NCBI RefSeq assembly: GCF_004328705.1
Contig: NZ_CP035319.1
Span: 5,034,031 to 5,098,030 of the forward strand
Reading direction: 5' to 3'
Source of the DNA: Rhodococcus sp. ABRD24
GTDB taxonomy: Bacteria; Actinomycetota; Actinomycetes; Mycobacteriales; Mycobacteriaceae
Length of the DNA: 64,000 nt
The position numbers and the translations under genes are program-made. Below are positions 56,673-64,000 of the stretch, one piece after another. How positions within the stretch are numbered: the stretch's first letter is position 1; each line of letters starts with the position of its first letter. The notes below the pieces were generated by a model that was not told the DNA's origin, searched no databases, and worked only from the letters and a program-made list of their open reading frames with translations.

Positions 56673-59600
56673 CTACGCTTCGGCGAACTCGAGCCCACCC
56701 TCCGCGGTGGCGGGCAGACGTCGGCGCAGTGGAGATCCCAGCGCGCGGGCCAGGTCGCTGCCGTCGTGTTCGGCCAGCAGCTCGCCGCCGGACCACACCA
56801 GGAGCGCGGCACTGACACTCTGCTCCGCGGTCGAATGCGCGAGGTCGTAGTGCGCGCATCCTGGGACGCCGCCGTAGGTGATCCAGAGGTCGTAGCCGGT
56901 CATGAACAGATCGAGATCGAACTGCACACTGAGCCCCAATAGCTCGCTGCGGCCGTTGTCGTCGACACCGGCGAATGCCTCGTCGAGCCCGAGCAGGCGT
57001 GGCGAGTGTGGATCGGCAGACGAGAGCATGACGTGTGCTGCCGCGAACAGCGGCAGGTGCAGCGACACCGACTGCTCGCCGCCGGACAGGGCACTGTGCC
57101 GCGCGACGGTCAGCCGATCCTCGCCGCCGTCCCCGCCGATCAGCGTGAAGGAGAAGACCCGCCACCGTCGGTAGTCGAGGGCCGCAGCCAGGATCTCCGG
57201 GTACGAGCGCTCGGGGTGTGCGGCCCGCGCGATTCGGACCTGTGCGGCGAAGTGCGCGCGGATGGTGGCGAGCTCGTCGGCGTCGAGTGCCGACGGCTCC
57301 CGATCGAGGAGCTTGGAGATGGCACGGGAGCTGTCGTCGAGGTTGTCCGCGAGCACCCAGTGCACTCCGATGGTGCTGCCGGACGACATCCGCCGCTCCC
57401 GCATCTCCGCGCCCATCCGGGAGATGAGCTCGCGGGCGTCGACAGTGCGCTCGTGGATCTGCTGGGCGAGCCCGGTGAGGAGCGCGTCCTCGAGGATCCG
57501 TCGCTCGGAGTCGGTCAGCAGCAGTTCCTGGTCCTGGCGGGCGCCACGGATCCTGACGGCGAAGTCACCGATCGACGAGTAGCCCTGGTCGTCCTGGACT
57601 CGCACGACGGTGAGACCGTCCGGCGCGTCCCACTGCAGGCGATAGTCCTGCCCCGCGGCGGCGAGCTGTGCGTCGAAGTCCTGCAGCGCCGTGGTGAGCG
57701 CCGACCGGGTCGACTTGCGTGCGTTCTCGCTGGTTCTGACCGACTCCGTCGCCGCCGACATGGCGTGGAAGAGCGCGTCGACGTCGGAGGGGAGGATCGG
57801 CGACTCGGTATCGCCCTCCGTGGCGATCCGATACACCAGCTGGTCCGGTGTGAGCCACGCGGCACTGCTCTGCGGCCAGGAGTGTTCGCCCTCGACGCCG
57901 AGGAGACCGAGCAGATCACGGCGCGCGTAGGGAGCCAGCCGATCGGCGTCGGTGCGAGTTTCGGTGAGAGCGCTGCGCAGCGTCTCGATCGCGGCGCTGT
58001 GCGCCCCCTGGGCCTTGCCGATCTGCTCGACTGCAGTGTCGTAGGCCTTGCGGGCGGCGCGCTGTTCGGTCTTGCACACCTCGATCCGGGCGCGAGCCTG
58101 CTCGAGGTCCGCATCGATCTGTTCGGCACTCGCGCCCAGCGCTTCGCGCAGGGTCTCGAGGCGTGAGACCTGTTGGGCGTAGTTCTCCTCGGCGACGGCC
58201 GCCTCCTCGACGAACTCCTCGGTGTTGCCGCGGGCCTCGTCGAGGCGATCTTCTGCCTCCCGATGATGCTCGAGCTCCTTCTCGTGCTCGCGACGGCAGC
58301 GCAGCAGGTGCTCGCCCTGGCTCTCGAAGTGGCGGATCGACGCGGCCAGCGCGTCGATATCGCGGGCCTGGTGCGCCGTGCGATGCGTCACCGCGACCGC
58401 GCGAAGCTGCTTCTCCTTGGCGGAATGGTCCGCGATCGCCTGATCGAGCTCCTCGCCGGCGCTGGTGGTCGACTCCGAGCGGGTACGGAGCGCGCCCGCT
58501 GCCTCCGTCAGCTTCTTGATCGCACCGAGCACGCCGGACGTTCTCGGCAGCGACTTTCCCGCACCCGCAAGCAGATCGAGCAGCGCCACGGTCTCGGACT
58601 CGGCGATTCGTGCCGCCTCCCGGGCGTTCTCGGTCTCGGCGATCTCGCGGTCCAGTTCCGCGATGCGCTGTGCCCGGCGACGTTCCCGGGCTGTCGTCCC
58701 GATGTATTCGGCGTCGGCCTTGGCATGGCGGCCTCGCTGCACGCCCTGCCAGTAGCGCCCGTCCACGCCGACGCCCACGACGGCGGCCTCAGCTGCAGAA
58801 CCGTCACGATCGAGCGCGACCGATTCGAGGATCGCGCGGACGACGGACTCGGGGACGCCGGCATCGGGCTCGACGACGAGCACGTCGGCCAGCGTCGAAC
58901 CCTGCGGGCGCCGGTCCTCGGGCAGTGGCACCAGGAACTGGTCCGATTCGATCTCCGGCAGGATTCCGTCCCCGCCGTACACCCAGCCGTCGAGCAGATT
59001 GGCGGCGGCCAGTGCCGATTCCACACCCGCAGCGGTTGCCGGATCGACCGCGTCCGCGAACCGCACCAGGCGCCAGAGCGGGGCACCGGGCAGGTCGCTC
59101 CGGTCACCGGTGCGGGACGCGAATTCGGCTGGCGCGTCGTCGTGTTCGCCCGCGACGCGGTCGCGGTCGGCGCGCAACTCGGCGATCCGCGCTGTCGCCG
59201 CGGACTGTTCGGCCGCAGCATGACGCCGTCGTGCGCGCTGCTCGTCGAGTGCGGATTCGGTCTGCTCGTGCAGAACCGTGGTCAGGCTGGGGGAGTCATC
59301 CTCACCCGCCTGGGCGAGCGCGGAATCGAGTGCGTCGAACAGGGTCGAGGTCACGCCGATCGACGCATAGTCCGCAGAATGCTCGGTCCACCACGCGCGC
59401 AGCGCGGCGGCACAGTCCGCGCGCGCGAGTTCCACCGACGCCTCGGCCTCGGCCACCGTGGCCTGGGCGGCCTCGAGTAGTTCCCGACCCTTGTCCGCGG
59501 CGCGATCGGCCCGCGCCCGCTCGGTGGCGGCCTTCTCGACCGTCGCGAGCGCCGCGCGCACCGCACGCACGTCGCCGTCGCGCTCCTCGGCGTGCCCGCG

Positions 59601-60848
59601 TACCGCAGTGGTGATCTGATCGGAGCGGGCATTACCCGGCAACGGAGTCCACGCGATGCCAGCCTGCTCGGCGGCCTCGGACAGTTCCTCCTCCGCACGT
59701 GCCAGGGCCGCAGTGGCCCGGCGGACCGACTCCGTTGCACGCCCGGCCTCGTCGGTGCGCTGCTCGAGCGTCGCCTGCGCCTTCCGTGCCTTGTCGGCCT
59801 GCTGTTCGGTGGACAGTTTGAGCTGTGCAACAGCGGCGGCGAGGTCGTCGAGCTGCTGCTTGCCCTCGTACGCGCCGGAGCGCTGCAGAGTGTCGAGATC
59901 CGCGCGGCTCTGTTCGAGTGCCCGCTCGGCCGCAGTGAACCGGTCCTCCGCGACCAGTCGTTCCGTTTGGCGCTTGGTTTGCAGCGCAGCGGCGTCATCG
60001 AGCATTGCCCGTGCGCGTTCGACGGACTCGAGCCGGCGGGCGACCTGCTCGACGTCGGTGCGGGCCTGCTGGCTCAGGTACTTCGAGTACACCGTGATGA
60101 AGCTCTGTGCGGCCTGGTCGGCCGCGGCCAGGCCTTCGAGTGCCCGGCCGACCTCTTCCATATCACTGAACGAGCGCGCCGCCTCGAGCACGAGCTGCTC
60201 GTCCAGTGGACGCAGGCCGTCGGTGAGCGCCTGGGACAGACCCTTCGGGTCGAGGTTCTTGGCGAGCTGCGGTCGGCGCAGCGTCAGGATCAGATTGATC
60301 AGCTGGTCGAAGCGTTCCGCGCCGAGCCCGAACAGCCGCGCGTCGATCGCGGCCCGATAGTCGACCGGACGGTCGGTGATGGCGTCCGAACCGAGCTGCT
60401 CGGCCAGTTGCTTCTTCGTCAGTGGCCGATCGTCGCTGCCGAGTAGCGAGAAGTCGACGCCCACACGGCCATCGGCAACGAAGTACCAGCGGGTGACCTT
60501 ATCGCTCTGCCGGCTCGCCCGCATACCGATCCCGACCGTCACGGCCTCCGGATCATCCTGGGGGCCGCGGGCAAACTCCATCCACACGTACGAGTGCGCC
60601 GAATCCTGTCCGCGGTATAGCAGATTCGACTTCATCGTCCGCTCCTCGCCGGCGAACGGGTTGAGTCGGCGCGGCTCGATGCGTCCGTCGAACACGAACG
60701 GGAACAGCACCTCGAGGGCCTTGGTCTTTCCGGATCCGTTGGGTCCGCGCAGCACCAGCCGCCCGTCGGCGAACGAGAACTCCTGGTCCCGGTAGTCCCA
60801 CAGGTTGATGATCCCGGCGCGGGTCGGCTTGAAACGCGCGTGTGCCAT
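56673..60848 (-). CDS. jetC: Wadjet type III SMC-like subunit JetC (TIGR02680 family)
   Basis: 1391 residues from the ATG at 60848. MukB/SbcC-like ATPase: N-terminal FKPTRAGIINLWDY and Walker A GPNGSGKT (35-42), a long coiled coil (~230-1050 with a central hinge region near 600), and a C-terminal ABC head with LSGGEQSVSLHLPLF (about 1255) and Walker B LLGLDEAFAGVD (about 1285). In Wadjet systems this subunit extrudes DNA loops on circular plasmids. It starts 13 bases after the jetB stop. No jetD follows. Confidence 0.88.
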   Translation of the reverse strand: MAHARFKPTRAGIINLWDYRDQEFSFADGRLVLRGPNGSGKTKALEVLFPFVFDGRIEPRRLNPFAGEERTMKSNLLYRGQDSAHSYVWMEFARGPQDDPEAVTVGIGMRASRQSDKVTRWYFVADGRVGVDFSLLGSDDRPLTKKQLAEQLGSDAITDRPVDYRAAIDARLFGLGAERFDQLINLILTLRRPQLAKNLDPKGLSQALTDGLRPLDEQLVLEAARSFSDMEEVGRALEGLAAADQAAQSFITVYSKYLSQQARTDVEQVARRLESVERARAMLDDAAALQTKRQTERLVAEDRFTAAERALEQSRADLDTLQRSGAYEGKQQLDDLAAAVAQLKLSTEQQADKARKAQATLEQRTDEAGRATESVRRATAALARAEEELSEAAEQAGIAWTPLPGNARSDQITTAVRGHAEERDGDVRAVRAALATVEKAATERARADRAADKGRELLEAAQATVAEAEASVELARADCAAALRAWWTEHSADYASIGVTSTLFDALDSALAQAGEDDSPSLTTVLHEQTESALDEQRARRRHAAAEQSAATARIAELRADRDRVAGEHDDAPAEFASRTGDRSDLPGAPLWRLVRFADAVDPATAAGVESALAAANLLDGWVYGGDGILPEIESDQFLVPLPEDRRPQGSTLADVLVVEPDAGVPESVVRAILESVALDRDGSAAEAAVVGVGVDGRYWQGVQRGRHAKADAEYIGTTARERRRAQRIAELDREIAETENAREAARIAESETVALLDLLAGAGKSLPRTSGVLGAIKKLTEAAGALRTRSESTTSAGEELDQAIADHSAKEKQLRAVAVTHRTAHQARDIDALAASIRHFESQGEHLLRCRREHEKELEHHREAEDRLDEARGNTEEFVEEAAVAEENYAQQVSRLETLREALGASAEQIDADLEQARARIEVCKTEQRAARKAYDTAVEQIGKAQGAHSAAIETLRSALTETRTDADRLAPYARRDLLGLLGVEGEHSWPQSSAAWLTPDQLVYRIATEGDTESPILPSDVDALFHAMSAATESVRTSENARKSTRSALTTALQDFDAQLAAAGQDYRLQWDAPDGLTVVRVQDDQGYSSIGDFAVRIRGARQDQELLLTDSERRILEDALLTGLAQQIHERTVDARELISRMGAEMRERRMSSGSTIGVHWVLADNLDDSSRAISKLLDREPSALDADELATIRAHFAAQVRIARAAHPERSYPEILAAALDYRRWRVFSFTLIGGDGGEDRLTVARHSALSGGEQSVSLHLPLFAAAHVMLSSADPHSPRLLGLDEAFAGVDDNGRSELLGLSVQFDLDLFMTGYDLWITYGGVPGCAHYDLAHSTAEQSVSAALLVWSGGELLAEHDGSDLARALGSPLRRRLPATAEGGLEFAEA

Positions 60849-60861
60849 GCGACAGGTGCCT

Positions 60862-62271
60862 CTACTTCTCTTCGGAACGGCTGGGAACAGACTCGACGGC
60901 GTCGTGGAAGAGCTCCGACTGCGCGGAGCGGTCCCGGATGTTGACGACGACGCCGCGGAAGCGAGCGACGGCCGGCATGACCAGGACTCCACCGTCGACG
61001 ACTCGGATGAGCTGCAGGCGGTCGAGCAGAGCGATTGCATTGCGCTGCAGTCCGTCCCGGTCTGCTTGCCACTGGGCGGCGAACGTGCGGCCGAATTGCC
61101 GCACCAGCTCGTCGACGGCCGCGGAGATCCACTCGTAGTCGAGCAGCGAATACTGCGCCGGCTCGGTCGAGGGAACTTCGGAGTGATCCTCGGGAGACGT
61201 TGCCGCCCATGCCGGCTCGGCGAGATGCGTGAAGATGCCCGACGTGGGGATCGCGGAATCGAGCTGATCGGCCAGCTCGGCGAGTCGCGGTACCGGCAAC
61301 GGCTGTCGCGGTAGTTCCGGCGCATCGAGGTCGAGCACCCGGTCCGCCATCTCGCCGGCTAGCAGCAAGGCAACCTGCGCAACGGTTCCGGTGCTGGGGA
61401 AGCGGACGTCGGACATCCGCCCTGACGGGTCGATCATCGCGATGCCCTCCGCACGGCGTTCCGCGACCAACCCCGTGAGGTCCTCGACGTCGGCGGCAGT
61501 GCGGGGCAGTGCGAGCTGCAGCCGCTCCTCGTCGGTGAGTTCGTCGGCGTAGACGACAGGCCGTTCGACCAGCGCCCTACGCATGCGGCGGGTGGTCTCA
61601 CGCGGATCGACGGTGCGCAGGCCGACGAGATCGTCGTCCAGCGGCGGCTTCTCGCCGGTCAGCAGCGTCCGGACCGACGTGAGGTGCTGCAGCGCGCGCG
61701 GCGGACGGAACAGCGCGACCACGACGGAGCGGTCGATGTCGTAGAGAGCCTCTCCGGCCTCCGGATTGCTGGCCCATCCACCGGCGTCGCCGTCGGCGAG
61801 GACTATCGCGCCGCGCGCGGCAAGCCATCCGACGGCGTCGACGAACGCGTCACGGTCCGGGGCCCGGTCGGTGGACAGCTCGACCCCGGGTACCTGCGCC
61901 GCTTCGACGGCGACGTGATCTGCCAGCTCCGACAGCGTGATCTGGTTTCCGGCGCGGCCGAGCGCCGCAAGCGCCAACGCGAGGTAGGCGTACCGGTGCC
62001 GGTCGAATGTGCGCTCGTTCGCGGTCCGCGCCGGGGCACCGGGCTCGAGTCGGTCGGCGACGGTGAACAGGCGTGCCGTGGTCTCGGTGACCTCGAGCCG
62101 GTATCCGAACAGCTCCAGCAGATCGTCGCGCAGCTCGGTGGCCCATCGGCGCAGCAGCGGCAGCGCCAGCCGGTCGGGATAGGTCTGTGTCACAAGATGA
62201 TTCGAGAGAATGACGCGGGCGGCCCGCTGGTACGCATCCAGGTCGAGCGGCGAGACGGAACGCGACCTCAC
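60862..62271 (-). CDS. jetB: Wadjet type III subunit JetB (TIGR02678 family)
   Basis: 469 residues from the GTG at 62271, which overlaps the jetA stop by four bases. Soluble winged-helix-rich protein of the TIGR02678 family (YQRAARVILSNHLVTQTYPDR, RLFTVADRLEPGAPART and RHRYAYLALALAAL near the N terminus), the MukE-like partner of the kleisin. The longer frame upstream lies within jetA. Confidence 0.85.
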   Translation of the reverse strand: MRSRSVSPLDLDAYQRAARVILSNHLVTQTYPDRLALPLLRRWATELRDDLLELFGYRLEVTETTARLFTVADRLEPGAPARTANERTFDRHRYAYLALALAALGRAGNQITLSELADHVAVEAAQVPGVELSTDRAPDRDAFVDAVGWLAARGAIVLADGDAGGWASNPEAGEALYDIDRSVVVALFRPPRALQHLTSVRTLLTGEKPPLDDDLVGLRTVDPRETTRRMRRALVERPVVYADELTDEERLQLALPRTAADVEDLTGLVAERRAEGIAMIDPSGRMSDVRFPSTGTVAQVALLLAGEMADRVLDLDAPELPRQPLPVPRLAELADQLDSAIPTSGIFTHLAEPAWAATSPEDHSEVPSTEPAQYSLLDYEWISAAVDELVRQFGRTFAAQWQADRDGLQRNAIALLDRLQLIRVVDGGVLVMPAVARFRGVVVNIRDRSAQSELFHDAVESVPSRSEEK

Positions 62272-63779
62272 TGGACACTCACCTGTAGTCCGTCGAGGTG
62301 CAGGCGTCCGCGCGCGGTTTGCACGACGGTCGATTCCGAGTGCGGCCGCAACGTCAGCCGGACCCCGTTCTCGGACCCGGTCGAGCTGGGTACCGTGCCG
62401 CTGACCGGCACGCGGGCAGTGAGCGCAGCGTTGAGCAGGCTCAGCAACACGTCGGTTTCCTCGGCATCGAGCACACGGTCGTACGGGCCGGACGCGGCGA
62501 GCGACGATGCGGCCACTGCCCGGGCGCGCTGCGCGGCCAACTGCTCCTCTCGTAAGCGCCGGATACTGCCCTCGTTGCGCTGCACACGTGACGGCATGCC
62601 GGGCGTCGCGGCGCGGCCCGTCTCGGCGAGCGTGCGCGAGATCTCCACCGGTGTGGCGTCCCACCACGACCGCGAATCCGGAATGATGTCGGCGTCCGGA
62701 TGGACCATCGACAGGTGCCGCGGGCGGCCAAGGTCGAACACCAGCTGGAACAGCGCGTGCGCCGCGTCCTCGGTCGGTGTAGCGGCGAACCAGCCGGCGA
62801 GATGGCGGAGCTGACTCTCACGGCTCACTCCACCTCGGCGGGTTTCCGTGACGCGGCGCAGCAGCGACAGCACGGCTGCGATCGCGCTCATCGTGCCCTC
62901 ACGCAGGCGGTCCGATTCGCTCGGGCCGGCCGCCGCGACGAACCACTGCGCCAGCCCGGACCACCGCGCCCGCCAATCGGATTCGCGTTCCTCGGTCGTG
63001 AGGAACATGCGGTCGTCGCTGGTGGCCGCACGGGTGATCAGCAGCTCGATCCCGGTCGATTCCACCGTCTCGATCGCCGCGGAGAGCTTCGGCGCATAGC
63101 GGGCCAGGTCGGAACTGAACTCGCGCATGTGGCTGAGCAGGGCGTCCTTGTGCGCGAGAAACGCCTCCGGGGTGATCTCGGTGGTGCGAACCAGGTCGCC
63201 GAGCATGAGGTAGAACTGCGCTGCACGCGCGGCCATGTCGGTCAGCGTCGAGTCGAGCCGGGCGAGCTTGCGATAGATCAGGTCGCCGTCGCCGCGGCGG
63301 TTGGCCTCGGCGAGTTCCTCGAGATCCGCGAGCAGGTCCGGGAGCGCCAGCCGGGAGAGGGTCGCGTCCTCGAGGCGGGCGCCGAGCAGGTCCTCGACCG
63401 CGCGGAACGCGAGATAGCCGGCCTGGCTGAACTGGTAGACGAAGTGTCGGTTGCGGTACTCGGCGAGCGTCGCTGCGCGGCTGCCGTCGTAGCTGCGCTC
63501 GAGCACCTGCCACATGTGCAACTGCTCGAGCAGCGATGTCACGTCAGCGGCGGTGAGCCGGCTGGACGGAACCCCGCCGCCGATACGCGCCAGGATATCG
63601 GCGACATCGCCCGCGTGCAGGAGCACGACGTAGTTGGCGCGGGCGTGGTCGAACGCGCGAAGCACCCACAGGTACTCGGCTCGCTTCTCGGCGGTGGTGA
63701 AGGAGAACAGCCTCAGCCGGTCCTCCCGCACGCCGGAATCGACGCCCGAGGTTGCGCCGAAGTCACCTGAATCGCTCAC
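62268..63779 (-). CDS. jetA: Wadjet type III kleisin subunit JetA (TIGR02677 family)
   Basis: 503 residues from the GTG at 63779; a GTG two codons earlier is an alternative. N-terminal REDRLRLFSFTTAEKRAEYLWVLRAFDHARANYVVLLHAGDV is the TIGR02677 opening, and SQAGYLAFRAVEDLLG and GDLVRTTEITPEAFLAHKDALLSHMREF follow. It bridges the two JetC heads as a MukF-like kleisin. It is the first gene of the jetA-jetB-jetC operon. Confidence 0.85.
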   Translation of the reverse strand: MSDSGDFGATSGVDSGVREDRLRLFSFTTAEKRAEYLWVLRAFDHARANYVVLLHAGDVADILARIGGGVPSSRLTAADVTSLLEQLHMWQVLERSYDGSRAATLAEYRNRHFVYQFSQAGYLAFRAVEDLLGARLEDATLSRLALPDLLADLEELAEANRRGDGDLIYRKLARLDSTLTDMAARAAQFYLMLGDLVRTTEITPEAFLAHKDALLSHMREFSSDLARYAPKLSAAIETVESTGIELLITRAATSDDRMFLTTEERESDWRARWSGLAQWFVAAAGPSESDRLREGTMSAIAAVLSLLRRVTETRRGGVSRESQLRHLAGWFAATPTEDAAHALFQLVFDLGRPRHLSMVHPDADIIPDSRSWWDATPVEISRTLAETGRAATPGMPSRVQRNEGSIRRLREEQLAAQRARAVAASSLAASGPYDRVLDAEETDVLLSLLNAALTARVPVSGTVPSSTGSENGVRLTLRPHSESTVVQTARGRLHLDGLQVSVQ

Positions 63780-63828
63780 CGTCACAGGGTAGGGCGTGGG
63801 TGGGTTCGGGTGCGAACACGCCGGTCGG

Positions 63829-64000
63829 TCAGCGTCCACGGTGAAGGGGACGACGCCATGCCGCCTCGTCCGCGGTGAGCGCCGTCAGCTGGTACTCGGC
63901 GGCTTCGGGGTGCCGAAACGGGCCGCTGACCAGGTCCGCGTACACGTGCGCCGGGGCGACGCACCGGAGTCCGTTGCGGTACTGCATCCGGTCGAACACC
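63829..64000 (-). CDS. Unidentified gene, 3' part only
   Basis: The window ends inside a minus-strand reading frame of which 56 residues are visible (VFDRMQYRNGLRCVAPAHVYADL ... LTALTADEAAWRR, stop at 63829-63831). The domain is not recognised. It lies 49 bases upstream of the jetA start on the same strand, so it may be part of the same transcript. Confidence 0.5.
   Translation of the reverse strand, partial: VFDRMQYRNGLRCVAPAHVYADLVSGPFRHPEAAEYQLTALTADEAAWRRPLHRGR

Overview
This is a high-GC actinobacterial chromosome segment, best matched to the Mycobacteriales and most likely Rhodococcus or a close Nocardiaceae relative. The evidence is two blocks of gene order known from Mycobacterium tuberculosis: ripA-moxR-DUF58-VWA-fabG1-inhA-hemH ... 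nfeD/SPFH ... VTT protein-mutA-mutB-meaB (the Rv1477-Rv1496 order), and dapE2-like/PEBP/pyrD/lppL plus uppP/phosphatase/DUF3090/SCO1521-like/mshC (the Rv2130-Rv2141 order). Mycothiol synthesis (mshC), InhA-type mycolate elongation and a GT87 mannosyltransferase fit this assignment. Species is not determined.

Layout. Bases 1-18395 are mostly housekeeping: a RipA-type peptidoglycan hydrolase, a MoxR/DUF58/VWA chaperone module with stop-start overlaps, fabG1-inhA-hemH, an NfeD/SPFH membrane pair, a SatD-like protein with a membrane partner, and the methylmalonyl-CoA mutase operon mutA-mutB-meaB, which ends at a strong hairpin. Bases 18400-30300 are accessory: an 873-residue LuxR-type STAND regulator and a secreted seven-bladed RCC1-like propeller with a C-terminal LGS repeat, both less GC-biased than their neighbours. 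A gamma-butyrolactone-receptor-like TetR protein, a nucleoside hydrolase, a YhhN membrane protein, a broken class II glutamine amidotransferase, a trans-acting enoyl reductase-like protein, a universal stress protein and an unusual zinc-finger SDR follow. Bases 30500-44223 carry a subtilase, tRNA-Leu(GAG), an M20 peptidase/PEBP/pyrD/lipoprotein block, a complete haem-uptake and degradation operon (hmuO-hmuT-hmuU-hmuV) under a probable IdeR box, then uppP, a histidine phosphatase, DUF3090 and an SCO1521-like gene.

Bases 44224-55321 hold a secreted DUF11-type protein with LGS/LGA-rich C terminus and an MMPL transporter lying between the SCO1521-like gene and mshC, then a GNAT-AAA+ fusion, a deaminase behind a 21-bp minisatellite, an ABM-domain gene that appears frameshifted into a downstream secreted protein, an Nramp transporter and a GT87 mannosyltransferase. 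A secreted GH19-type muralytic enzyme has two CRP-like sites upstream.

The most striking locus is at 56673-63779 (minus strand). Three tightly packed genes match the JetA, JetB and JetC components of a type III Wadjet anti-plasmid system (families TIGR02677, TIGR02678, TIGR02680). The nuclease subunit JetD (TIGR02679), normally the fourth gene, is not present downstream: the roughly 490 bases after jetC hold no coding sequence. The window therefore shows an SMC-like loop-extruding complex apparently uncoupled from its nuclease.
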